Assembly: GCA_018818755.1 (NCBI GenBank)
Contig: JAHIRL010000106.1
Location: 1 to 15,447, forward strand
Direction of reading: 5' to 3'
DNA from: Patescibacteria group bacterium
GTDB taxonomy: Bacteria > Patescibacteriota > Gracilibacteria > UBA1369 > LOWO2-01-FULL-3
Length of the DNA stretch: 15,447 nt
Part shown: positions 1 to 7,147 of the stretch, piece after piece
Numbering within the stretch: position 1 is the stretch's first letter
Layout of the letters: each line of letters begins with the position of its first letter
The notes under the pieces: model-generated
The model's input: the letters and a program-made list of their open reading frames with translations, nothing else
Database searches by the model: none
What the model was told of the DNA's origin: nothing
Translations under genes and position numbers: made by a program

Positions 1-2
1 AG

Positions 3-803
3 GATATTTTGGGAATGAGTAGTAATGCGATGTTGACGGAGTTTTATGGGGCACTTAGTAAAAATAATGCGAAGGAAGCTTTAACGATTATCCATAATTT
101 GCATGATCAGGGCACGGATTTAAAACAGTTTATTCACGAATTTATTGATTCATTGAGACAGAAGATGCTAAAAATGATTAGTGAGAATAAAGAGGACGGC
201 GTGGGGAGAATTTTGGAGATGCTTGATATTTTGTCGGAAGCAAAACTAAAACAGGATATAGATATTCCCCAGCTCCCCTACGAGGTGGCTGTTTTGCAAA
301 TTACAGGTAAATTGGTAAAGAAAGCCATTATTGAGGAGGATGAAATTGAGGAAGAAGTGACTGTAAAAGCACCTGTGCAAGAGGCGAAACCGGAGAAAAA
401 GTTGGAAGAGAAAGAGGATGTTGCTAGTGGAGATTTTAATCTAAAACTGTTGAAAGAAAAATGGCCCAGAGTTATGGAAAGAATAAAAGTTCCATCTCTA
501 AGGATGTCTCTAAAAAACGCGCTCCCGGAAAAAGTTGAAGGTTTGGATGTAGAACTGTCTTTTTCGACTAATTTCCACAAAGCTAAGGTAATGGAACATG
601 ATAACAGGGTAGAATTGGAGAAAGTTATTGAGGATGTTTTTAGCAAAAAGATAAAGCTTAATGCGAGAGTGAAGGAGATGGAATTAAAAACCGTCATGGA
701 AGAGGATCTTGACCGAATGCAGAGTGAGCCAAAGCCGAAGCCGGAGGTTGAAGATGCACTGGATCAGGCCTTGAATATTTTTGGCGGTGAGTTGGTTGAA
801 TAA
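3..803 (+). CDS. dnaX: DNA polymerase III subunit gamma/tau, C-terminal part (5' truncated by window edge)
   Basis: This is the clamp-loader ATPase subunit of the replicative polymerase. Only the C-terminal part is present: the reading frame is open to the left edge, so no real start is visible, and the TTG at 9 and ATG at 15 are internal. Counting from base 9, residues 1-100 are helical and match the collar domain III of DnaX (an LGMSSNA-type opening, then the helix ending in PQLPYEVAVLQITG). Residues 108-140 are a Glu/Lys-rich linker. Residues 141-235 form a compact segment beginning LKEKWPRVMERIK, resembling the tau C-terminal domain that contacts the polymerase. The Walker A/B ATPase domain lies outside the window. 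The stop codon sits 2 bases from the convergent ligA stop, with no obvious hairpin between them. Family assignment is firm, but the tau-like reading of the tail is less certain. Confidence 0.85.
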   Translation, partial: DILGMSSNAMLTEFYGALSKNNAKEALTIIHNLHDQGTDLKQFIHEFIDSLRQKMLKMISENKEDGVGRILEMLDILSEAKLKQDIDIPQLPYEVAVLQITGKLVKKAIIEEDEIEEEVTVKAPVQEAKPEKKLEEKEDVASGDFNLKLLKEKWPRVMERIKVPSLRMSLKNALPEKVEGLDVELSFSTNFHKAKVMEHDNRVELEKVIEDVFSKKIKLNARVKEMELKTVMEEDLDRMQSEPKPKPEVEDALDQALNIFGGELVE

Positions 804-805
804 TT

Positions 806-2896
806 TTAGCTTATTAACTTGAGGAAGTCTTTTTCGTTGAGGATTTTTGTTCCAAGATCCTGGGCTTTTTTGAGTTTGGATCCGGGAGATTCACCTACAA
901 CCAGGTAGGTGCTGTCTTGGGTTAGAGAGGAGTTTACTTTGCCTCCATTTTTGCGAATTAGGTCTTTGGCCTGATCGCGGGTTAGCTTTGTGAGTGAGCC
1001 AGTTAAGACAAAGCTTTGCCCTTTTAGTTTTCCCTCGGTTTTAAGCGAAGATATGTCGAGTATCACACCACTTTTGTAGAGTTTTTTGAGAAAATTGATA
1101 TTGGTTTTGTCATTGTACCAATCATAAATTATTTGGCCGGTTTTTTGTCCAACACCGTCAATATTGACGATTTCCTCTAATTCCAGGGCTTGGATGGAAG
1201 TGATTAAATCTAAGATTGAAAATTCTTCGGCAGAGTCTTCCTGATCTTCTTCAAAAAGGGCTGTCTGGGAAGATGATTTTTTTGTTCTAGCGATTTTTTC
1301 TGGTGATTTCTTTTTGTGACTAAGAATAAAAGATCCAAAATCTATACTCCCCTGCTCCCCCAGGTGTCTGATTCCCAAGGCAAATAAGAAAGATTCCAGA
1401 GGCACTTTTTTAGATTTTTCGATGCTGTTAATAGCATTTTGAGCCCGTTTATCTTTAAAGAGTTCCAAATTGAGTAGATCCTCGTATCTTAGCAAGAAAA
1501 TATCTGAGGGATCCCTAACCAGCCCGGAATTTATAAGTTGGTTCATAACTTTTTCGCCAAGTCCGTCGATGTTGAAGGCTTTTTTGGAAACGAAATGATT
1601 GAAACGCTCCAGATTAATGGCGGGGCATTTTTGATTGCGGCAGTAATAATCGACCTCTCCCTGCTCTTTACTCAAGGGTTCGCCACAAATGGGACAGGAT
1701 TTCGGAAATCTGAAGGCTTGTTCTTTGCCGGTTCGCAAATCTTTCAAAACTTCCACAACTTCGGGGATTACATCTCCAGCTTTTTGGAGAATGACGGTAT
1801 CCCCTATGCGTACATCTTTGCGTGTGAGCTCCTCTTCGTTATGTAAGGTTGCGCGAGCAACTATTGATCCGGCTACGAGTACGGGCTTCATTTCCGCTAC
1901 GGGAGTGACCTTTCCGGTGCGTCCAATTTGGAGGGTTATTCCACGAATCTGAGTTGTAACCTGCTCGGCAGGAAATTTGTAAGCAATGGCATAGCGAGGT
2001 GCTTTTGAGGTATAGCCCATCTGTTTTTGCTGATTGAAATCGTTAACTTTTATTACTATGCCGTCTATTTCGTAGGGCAGAGAATTTCTGCGTTCGTGCC
2101 AGCTTTCGCAAAATTTGATAACCTCTTCTATGGTTTTTTGCTTCTTGTATTCTCCACAAACTTTTAGGCCCAGCTTGCGGAAGGTTTTTAGTAATTGATC
2201 CTGACTGTTTACATCTTTGGGCAAGGCGGCTTTTTCGCTATGGTAGAAAAACATATCTAGTTTTCTTTCTTTGGCAATTTGAGGGTCGAGTTGGCGGATG
2301 GCTCCGGCGGCGGCATTTCTGGGATTGGCAAAAATTTTTTCTGATTTTTTGTTAAGATCTTCAAAACTTTTTTTGGGCATAAAAACCTCACCGCTAACTT
2401 CTAAATCAATATCCTGGTTGAGATGAAGTGGAATGGATTCGATAGTTTTAACTGTATGGCTCACAAGTTCTCCTTCTTTCCCGTTACCTCGGGTAAGTGC
2501 ACGGACAAAAATGCCTTTACGATATTGAATGGTGATGTTTAGTCCGTCAATTTTTAGCTCGCAAACAAATTCAAGTGGCTCCTTTGTAAGTTTTACTATT
2601 CTTTTGTACCATTCGCGGATTTCTTCGAAGTCAAAGACATCGGACAAACTTTTTTTTGGGCTTGTGTGCTTGATCTTTTTGAATTTTCCGGAAAGCGTAC
2701 TACCCACGCGTTGTGTGGGAGAATCTTCAGTTATTAGTTTCGGAAATTTCGTTTCCAAATCAATCAATTCTCGTTTTAGGGAATCTCTGACGGATTCGGC
2801 AACTTCACTTTGATCAAGTACGAAGTATTTGTAATTTAAATCCAGGATTTTTTGTTTAAGTTTCTCGATTCTGGTTTTGGCTTGATCCTTGGTCAT
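806..2896 (-). CDS. ligA: NAD-dependent DNA ligase LigA
   Basis: Seals nicks in replication and repair using NAD+. The protein is 696 residues. Domain Ia is at 1-60, then the adenylation domain with nucleophile K115 in CELKIDG. The OB-fold is around 315-390, and a four-cysteine zinc finger uses C401, C404, C419 and C424. Helix-hairpin-helix repeats run from about 430 to 600, and a BRCT domain from about 622 to 696. The frame extends 58 codons further upstream, but ATG 2896 is chosen because family homology starts there and a promoter lies between it and the upstream codons. An AAGGAG sits directly against the ATG with no spacer, which is odd for a Shine-Dalgarno site. Two oddities: the domain Ia DxxYD motif reads ExxRD (E34, R37, D38), and a hydrophilic insertion at about 526-558 interrupts the HhH region. 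Convergent with dnaX. Confidence 0.95.
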   Translation of the reverse strand: MTKDQAKTRIEKLKQKILDLNYKYFVLDQSEVAESVRDSLKRELIDLETKFPKLITEDSPTQRVGSTLSGKFKKIKHTSPKKSLSDVFDFEEIREWYKRIVKLTKEPLEFVCELKIDGLNITIQYRKGIFVRALTRGNGKEGELVSHTVKTIESIPLHLNQDIDLEVSGEVFMPKKSFEDLNKKSEKIFANPRNAAAGAIRQLDPQIAKERKLDMFFYHSEKAALPKDVNSQDQLLKTFRKLGLKVCGEYKKQKTIEEVIKFCESWHERRNSLPYEIDGIVIKVNDFNQQKQMGYTSKAPRYAIAYKFPAEQVTTQIRGITLQIGRTGKVTPVAEMKPVLVAGSIVARATLHNEEELTRKDVRIGDTVILQKAGDVIPEVVEVLKDLRTGKEQAFRFPKSCPICGEPLSKEQGEVDYYCRNQKCPAINLERFNHFVSKKAFNIDGLGEKVMNQLINSGLVRDPSDIFLLRYEDLLNLELFKDKRAQNAINSIEKSKKVPLESFLFALGIRHLGEQGSIDFGSFILSHKKKSPEKIARTKKSSSQTALFEEDQEDSAEEFSILDLITSIQALELEEIVNIDGVGQKTGQIIYDWYNDKTNINFLKKLYKSGVILDISSLKTEGKLKGQSFVLTGSLTKLTRDQAKDLIRKNGGKVNSSLTQDSTYLVVGESPGSKLKKAQDLGTKILNEKDFLKLIS

Positions 2897-2900
2897 CTCC

Positions 2901-2929
2901 TTGTAATTAAGGGGGATTTTTGTTATAAT
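2901..2929 (+). promoter_or_regulatory. Predicted extended -10 promoter of the unknown gene at 2957
   Basis: TTGTAA (2901-2906), a 17-base spacer and a perfect TATAAT (2924-2929) preceded by TGT, that is, an extended TGn -10. The predicted start is near 2936, giving a leader of about 21 bases without a Shine-Dalgarno site. The -35 box lies inside the ligA leader. Confidence 0.65.
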
Positions 2930-2955
2930 ATAGAGAATTTTAAGCATTTTTGCAA
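2927..2955 (-). promoter_or_regulatory. Predicted ligA promoter
   Basis: On the minus strand TTGCAA (2955-2950), a 17-base spacer and TATATT (2932-2927) form a sigma70-type promoter. The predicted start is near 2920, giving a leader of about 24 bases before ATG 2896. This supports the shorter LigA start. Its -10 box overlaps the oppositely directed -10 box of the unknown gene at 2957. Confidence 0.55.
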
Positions 2956-2956
2956 G

Positions 2957-3346
2957 ATGGCAAATACACAAGAACAACAAATAAAATCGGTTTATAAAGA
3001 CGAGGCAACTCAAAAGATGTTGAACGAGCCTCTTAAAGATCCAAGTGGTGTTGATCCCGAAGATCAACAATTTTTACAACTAATTGTAAATCTTATAAAT
3101 GAGGGAAAAATTAATATTTATAGTCCAAGCAGTCTTCTTAATGAGCCTGTTTATCTGTCTCTGGATGATGATAAAAAATCAAAAGCGGATATGGAGGCGA
3201 ATAATCTAATTACAGCTATTCGTGAGATAAAGGATCTTTATGATAATGGCTTTACCGAGACATTTCAGATTAAAAATCTGGTTGCAAAACTTAGAGATAA
3301 CAAGGAAAGAATTGAAGCTGTGGCTGGAGATATTTTTATTATCTAG
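2957..3346 (+). CDS. Small acidic protein of unknown function
   Basis: Product not recognised. The protein is 129 residues, soluble, with no signal peptide or membrane segment. It is predicted largely helical: a polar Gln-rich N-terminus, a hydrophobic helix around FLQLIVNLINEG (about residues 38-49), a Pro/Ser turn region (about 55-65), then helices rich in Asp/Glu/Lys ending in GDIFII. ATG 2957 is preferred over an upstream in-frame start at 2852 because the upstream segment overlaps ligA antisense and lies upstream of the strong promoter at 2901-2929. No cysteine or clear catalytic pattern is visible. A second unknown gene follows after 12 bases in the same orientation, so the two may act together. 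It could be a lineage-specific protein; no function is proposed. Confidence 0.7.
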   Translation: MANTQEQQIKSVYKDEATQKMLNEPLKDPSGVDPEDQQFLQLIVNLINEGKINIYSPSSLLNEPVYLSLDDDKKSKADMEANNLITAIREIKDLYDNGFTETFQIKNLVAKLRDNKERIEAVAGDIFII

Positions 3347-3352
3347 TATAAT
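3347..3352 (+). promoter_or_regulatory. Candidate -10 box predicting leaderless transcription of the gene at 3359
   Basis: A perfect TATAAT directly follows the TAG stop of the previous gene. Its last base is exactly 7 bases before the A of ATG 3359, so a transcript from it would begin at the start codon. No convincing -35 box is visible, so the gene may also be read through from the upstream promoter. Confidence 0.45.
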
Positions 3353-3358
3353 AGACGC

Positions 3359-3799
3359 ATGGCAGACGAAAATACACAACAAGGTCAGGTTCAAGTTGAT
3401 CCGAACAAATCTCCCGAACAATATATCAAAGAGGCTGAAGCTCATTATATTGTACCCCGACTTGTCCGGGATGAATTTCCGGATCTTGTGAAGCTTATTT
3501 TTGAAACGGAGTCTATGAATGAGGAGGAAAGAGAGTATTGGTTGCAGATTATGCCGATTATGGCTAAGGAGCAGATTTTAAAGTTTAGGGAGATTCTTAT
3601 CAATGAAAAAGATGAGCTCACAAAACTGGATCAGGAATATGAACAGGAAATGACCAAGATTAATGCCAAGAAAAATGTTGAACTTAATGAAGAGGAACTG
3701 AAGGCGAAACTTGAATACCTTAAGAATAGCGAGACCGAACATGAGCAAGCCGAAAACGAGGAAGAGGCCAATTTATTGGACCAACTAAATAGTCTTTAG
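3359..3799 (+). CDS. Acidic, probably coiled-coil protein of unknown function
   Basis: Product not recognised. The protein is 146 residues, strongly acidic and without membrane segments. Residues 1-22 are a polar Gln/Asn-rich tail. Residues 23-60 are helical and more hydrophobic (YIVPRLVRDEFPDLVKLIF). From about 85 to the end it is a run of Glu/Lys-rich heptad-like helices typical of a coiled coil, ending LLDQLNSL. The opening residues (MADENTQQ) resemble those of the preceding gene (MANTQEQQ), but the rest is not similar by eye. Start ATG 3359 has no Shine-Dalgarno site and lies 7 bases after a TATAAT. The last codons take part in a short palindrome with the end of the convergent sortase gene. 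It could be a structural or adaptor protein, which is a guess. Confidence 0.75.
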   Translation: MADENTQQGQVQVDPNKSPEQYIKEAEAHYIVPRLVRDEFPDLVKLIFETESMNEEEREYWLQIMPIMAKEQILKFREILINEKDELTKLDQEYEQEMTKINAKKNVELNEEELKAKLEYLKNSETEHEQAENEEEANLLDQLNSL

Positions 3800-3813
3800 G
3801 AGAATTATTCTCC
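3799..3813. terminator. Short palindrome between convergent stops, possible weak terminator
   Basis: GGAGAA (3799-3804) pairs with TTCTCC (3808-3813) around a 3-base loop; the repeat includes the last base of the TAG of the unknown gene and the stop of the sortase gene. A CTTTT run follows on the plus strand. The stem is short and the T tract poor, so termination is only a possibility. Confidence 0.25.
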
Positions 3814-4680
3814 ACCTTTTAATTCTACAATTTCCTGATCGGTTAGTTCGTCGACAGGGGTGGCAGTGACGACTAGACGACGGAGGTTTGTGCCAACAGG
3901 TGTACAGGTTATCAAGGTTAATCTATCTTCGGGGGTTTGTTTGAGGACATCTATGTTTTCAGGTTGAACCTCTTTTATCCCTGTGATTATGTAGTTGTGC
4001 TTTTCCTGTTCGTAGTAGACGACAACATCATCTCCCAAATCAACATCGTGGAGCAAAGCAAAAACATCTTTAAAGCGTCCAGGATCCCAGGGAAAATAGG
4101 AACTATGTCCCGTAATTACCACATTCCCCTTCTGTCCGGGAATGCTGGTGCCGGGATAGTGGACAACTCCATCGTGAAGAGCCTCTTGCATTTCTTTTTC
4201 CAGGGAGCTGAAATCCTTTTCCAGCAGGCTTTTACTGCTGACTCTGATGATGGGAATGTTTTGGTTTATTTTCGGGATGATAATGCGATTGTCTGGGGGG
4301 GCGACTGTGAGATTTAGATCGGGAATTTGCTTTTTTGATAATTCGGGATCTGTGCTGAGTTCTATACTGCGGCTTATTGTTGTTGGCTCCTCTTCAAGTT
4401 CCATTTGATTTTCACCGTGCAAAAATCGATCTAAACGGTTTGAGGCAATTTGGTAAAAGGCAGACCAGTTTAGTGCTAAAAACCCTACGACAAGGATTAA
4501 AAGTGTGACAAATAGTTGTTGTCCAGCATCATATAAAACATTCTTGTAGGTTCTTTTTTTTACTTTTGGAACGGGCTGGGGGTCTTGTGGGGCAGATGTT
4601 TGATCAATATGCATGACAAAATTGTCTTCTTTGAAAGGGTCTTTGCGGGGCTGTAGATTATGGTGAGGTTCTTCCGGCAT
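3805..4680 (-). CDS. Membrane-anchored sortase (class E/D-like transpeptidase)
   Basis: A cysteine transpeptidase expected to join sorting-signal proteins to a surface acceptor. The protein is 291 residues. A basic/Pro-rich cytoplasmic tail (1-50) is followed by one membrane helix (about 55-72), an extracellular acidic spacer (about 85-125) and the sortase beta-barrel (about 130-278). The catalytic triad is visible: H192 in TGHSSYFPW, C259 in TLITCTP and an arginine at R267/R268 in GTNLRRLVV. The TLxTC and TGH motifs are diagnostic for the family. The class is less certain; the TLITCTP context and N-terminal anchor resemble class E or D. No LPxTG-type substrate gene lies nearby. Start ATG 4680 is supported by a promoter 22 bases upstream; there is no Shine-Dalgarno site. 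It is divergent from the RSH gene. Confidence 0.9.
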   Translation of the reverse strand: MPEEPHHNLQPRKDPFKEDNFVMHIDQTSAPQDPQPVPKVKKRTYKNVLYDAGQQLFVTLLILVVGFLALNWSAFYQIASNRLDRFLHGENQMELEEEPTTISRSIELSTDPELSKKQIPDLNLTVAPPDNRIIIPKINQNIPIIRVSSKSLLEKDFSSLEKEMQEALHDGVVHYPGTSIPGQKGNVVITGHSSYFPWDPGRFKDVFALLHDVDLGDDVVVYYEQEKHNYIITGIKEVQPENIDVLKQTPEDRLTLITCTPVGTNLRRLVVTATPVDELTDQEIVELKGGE

Positions 4681-4701
4681 TTTTGAATGAGGTACTTTCG
4701 G

Positions 4702-4730
4702 ATTGTAAACCTATCGTCTATTTTTTTCAA
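4702..4730 (-). promoter_or_regulatory. Predicted sortase promoter
   Basis: On the minus strand TTGAAA (4730-4725), a 17-base spacer and TACAAT (4707-4702). The predicted start is near 4695, leaving a 15-base leader without a Shine-Dalgarno site. Confidence 0.6.
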
Positions 4731-4736
4731 TTAAGT

Positions 4737-4765
4737 TTGCGTTAATTAACTTTTTATGCCATACT
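4737..4765 (+). promoter_or_regulatory. Predicted RSH gene promoter
   Basis: TTGCGT (4737-4742), a 17-base spacer and CATACT (4760-4765) preceded by TGC, an extended -10. The predicted start is near 4772, giving an 18-base leader with no Shine-Dalgarno site. It lies back to back with the sortase promoter. Confidence 0.5.
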
Positions 4766-4789
4766 TGCAATTACTTTTTAACTTGTTTT

Positions 4790-7147
4790 ATGTCTGCTAG
4801 TACGGCTTACAGCAAGTACTTCGATCTAGATGGTTTGATTAAAAATATCAAATCTTACCTTCCGGATTTTAATGTGAAGCTTTTTAGGGAGGCCTTTCGC
4901 TTTGCGGAGGAAGCTCATAAAGGGCAGATGAGAAAGGATAAAAAAACTCCATATATTGTGCATCCAATAAAGGCTGTTGAGATTCTGGCGGAGTTTCATG
5001 CCGACGAAGCCACTCTAATTGCGGCTGTTTTGCATGATGTTCCTGAGGATACGATGGTGGATATTCAAGAGATCGAGCATAGATTTGGGAAGGAAGTTTC
5101 TTTTTTGGTTGATGGAGTTACAAAGCTTTCAAAAATGCAGTATAGGCATAATATGGATGACCGGGCTGTGGAATCTCTCAAAAAATTGTTTTTGCATAGT
5201 TCCAAAGATTTGAGGGCGATTGTGATTAAATTGGCTGACAGGTTGCATAATATGGAAACATTGAATTTTGTGAGGCCTGAAAAGCGAGTTCGAATTGCCA
5301 GCGAAACTTTGGAAATATTTGTTCCGATTGCAAATTTGCTGGGGATTAATAAATTAAAAACCGATCTGGAGGATCTTTGTTTTAAACATCTTTTTGCTAC
5401 GGAATATGAAAAACTCAGGGTGAGGATTAAAGATAGCCATGAAAGAAATAAATCTTCTATGGAGGCTATTATGAGATCTATAAAAACAGCATTAAAGGCT
5501 AACAAAATAGATTCTGAAATAATGCCTCGTGAAAAAGGTCTTTATCGGGCATATAAACGGATTTGTTCAATTGGGAAAACTATTGAAAGTATCAAAGATC
5601 GTATTGCAATCAAAGTTGTTGTTGATAAGAAGGATGATTGTTACCAGGCTCTTGGTGTTATTCATAATCTTTTCACGCCAAAGCCGGGAAGTTTTAAGGA
5701 TTATGTTGCAAACCCAAAAAGTAATGGCTACCAAAGTCTGCATACGATGGTGTTTGGGGTCGATGGGATCGTGACAGAAATTCAGATTCAAACTAAAAGA
5801 ATGAAAATGGAGGCTGCCTATGGGATTGCTTCCATTTTTTTTAGTGATGGGAAGAAGGATGATCTTTTCAAAAATGATAAACGCAGGGATTGGATGAATA
5901 AGATTTTAATGATGGAGAAAGAGAAACCTTCTCAAGGGGATTTTTTGTCCGATCTTAAAATTGATATTCTTCAGGAAAGAATTTTCCTATTTACACCCAA
6001 GGGTGAAACTATCGATTTGCCGAAGGGGGCAAGCGTGATCGATTTTTCGTATGCTATTCATTCGGATATTGGAAATCATGCCCAAAAAGCGGAGATTAAT
6101 GGGGAGATTCTTCCGGTTACAACTGTCCTTAAGACGGGTGATGAGGTGAAGGTCTTGGTGGATGAAAAAAGTATGCCTGAGTTGCATTGGCTTTCGTTTA
6201 CAAAAACCAGTTTGGCAAGAAACAAAATTTTGATGCATCTTAAAAAAGTCAGCAGGGAGAAAAAAATCAAGGAGGGAAAAAATATTTTGCAAAAAGAGTT
6301 TGATATAATTGGATTGGGTCTCTGCGAAGGCTTAAATATCAAAAAAATAAGATCGAAAATCAATGAGCAATTTTCCTTAAACATTAGGAATTTAAAGGAT
6401 TTATTCACATCAATCGGGGAAGGTACTTTGAAACCACTTGATATTGTGAAGATCCTGAAAAACAATGGTTCGAGGTCGCTCTGGTGGAAGAAAGTGGATA
6501 ATGAACCAAGCAAATGCGACAAAATCGTCACTTTTAAGGTTTTGTGCGTGAATCGTTTTGGCCTTAGTAAAGATATATTTTCTATTGTTTATACTCATGC
6601 CAAGGATGTTATTTTCTTTAAAGGTTGGACTGGCCACGCCAACAAAAATGCTTATTATAGTATCAAGGTCGTAGTGGATGATATGGATAGGATAAGCCAT
6701 ATTTTTGAGGAGTTGGAGCAACTTGAAAATGTTAAATCTGTTTATAAGATTTCTGCGATAGGTAGAAGGTTCTTTTATTCAGCTAGCGCGCTTATATTCA
6801 TTTTTTGGATAATTCATCCACGCCTGTTTGCTTATGTTGTGAAAATTGGACAAAGTGGCAGATTCCCTGTTTTGGCCGATTTGGTGGTACTAATAACCGG
6901 TCTCCTTTTGATCTTTAGTGTATTTTTTATTATCAAACTAATAAAAACTTATTATCCCACTTTTAGGAATAGTTCTTTGTTATATTTTCTATATTTTTCA
7001 TCTTCTCTTTTTGCAATATCTGTTGTTTCCCATGATTTTTATGTCTATCAATTTGGAAACATAGTTTACTATCTTGTTGCAGGCTCACTTGTTTTCGCTT
7101 ACCTACTAAGTGATTATCTAAGTTTTAGAAATTTGAAAAACTCCTAA
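4790..7147 (+). CDS. RelA/SpoT homologue ((p)ppGpp synthetase/hydrolase) with C-terminal membrane domain
   Basis: Makes and/or degrades the alarmone (p)ppGpp. The protein is 785 residues. The HD hydrolase domain (about 30-190) keeps the metal and catalytic pattern: H43, H82-D83 in LHDVPEDT and D150 in KLADRLHNM. The synthetase domain (about 245-355) keeps D270, KDYVANPK, GYQSLHT and E330 in EIQIQT. However, the usual downstream MH..AE.G.AAHW pattern has become MKMEAAYGIASIF, so synthesis may be weakened. A TGS domain is at about 396-457, a helical region at 460-560 and an ACT-like domain at about 578-655. The usual zinc-finger region is not seen. After ACT come four hydrophobic helices (about 661-684, 692-718, 729-752, 755-777), which is not normal for long RSH proteins. 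The stop codon interleaves with that of convergent ychF. Whether relA, spoT or rel is the best name cannot be decided, so no symbol is given. Confidence 0.93.
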   Translation: MSASTAYSKYFDLDGLIKNIKSYLPDFNVKLFREAFRFAEEAHKGQMRKDKKTPYIVHPIKAVEILAEFHADEATLIAAVLHDVPEDTMVDIQEIEHRFGKEVSFLVDGVTKLSKMQYRHNMDDRAVESLKKLFLHSSKDLRAIVIKLADRLHNMETLNFVRPEKRVRIASETLEIFVPIANLLGINKLKTDLEDLCFKHLFATEYEKLRVRIKDSHERNKSSMEAIMRSIKTALKANKIDSEIMPREKGLYRAYKRICSIGKTIESIKDRIAIKVVVDKKDDCYQALGVIHNLFTPKPGSFKDYVANPKSNGYQSLHTMVFGVDGIVTEIQIQTKRMKMEAAYGIASIFFSDGKKDDLFKNDKRRDWMNKILMMEKEKPSQGDFLSDLKIDILQERIFLFTPKGETIDLPKGASVIDFSYAIHSDIGNHAQKAEINGEILPVTTVLKTGDEVKVLVDEKSMPELHWLSFTKTSLARNKILMHLKKVSREKKIKEGKNILQKEFDIIGLGLCEGLNIKKIRSKINEQFSLNIRNLKDLFTSIGEGTLKPLDIVKILKNNGSRSLWWKKVDNEPSKCDKIVTFKVLCVNRFGLSKDIFSIVYTHAKDVIFFKGWTGHANKNAYYSIKVVVDDMDRISHIFEELEQLENVKSVYKISAIGRRFFYSASALIFIFWIIHPRLFAYVVKIGQSGRFPVLADLVVLITGLLLIFSVFFIIKLIKTYYPTFRNSSLLYFLYFSSSLFAISVVSHDFYVYQFGNIVYYLVAGSLVFAYLLSDYLSFRNLKNS

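Noticed and set aside
2852..2956. Upstream extension of the unknown gene at 2957
   Set aside because: It is antisense to ligA and upstream of the strong extended -10 promoter.
2897..3070. N-terminal 58-codon extension of the ligA frame
   Set aside because: It encodes hydrophobic, non-homologous sequence, lies upstream of the predicted ligA promoter and overlaps the plus-strand gene at 2957.
5065..6721. Several 70-150 codon minus-strand frames inside the RSH gene
   Set aside because: They are antisense shadows with no family pattern and no promoter or ribosome site that I could see.
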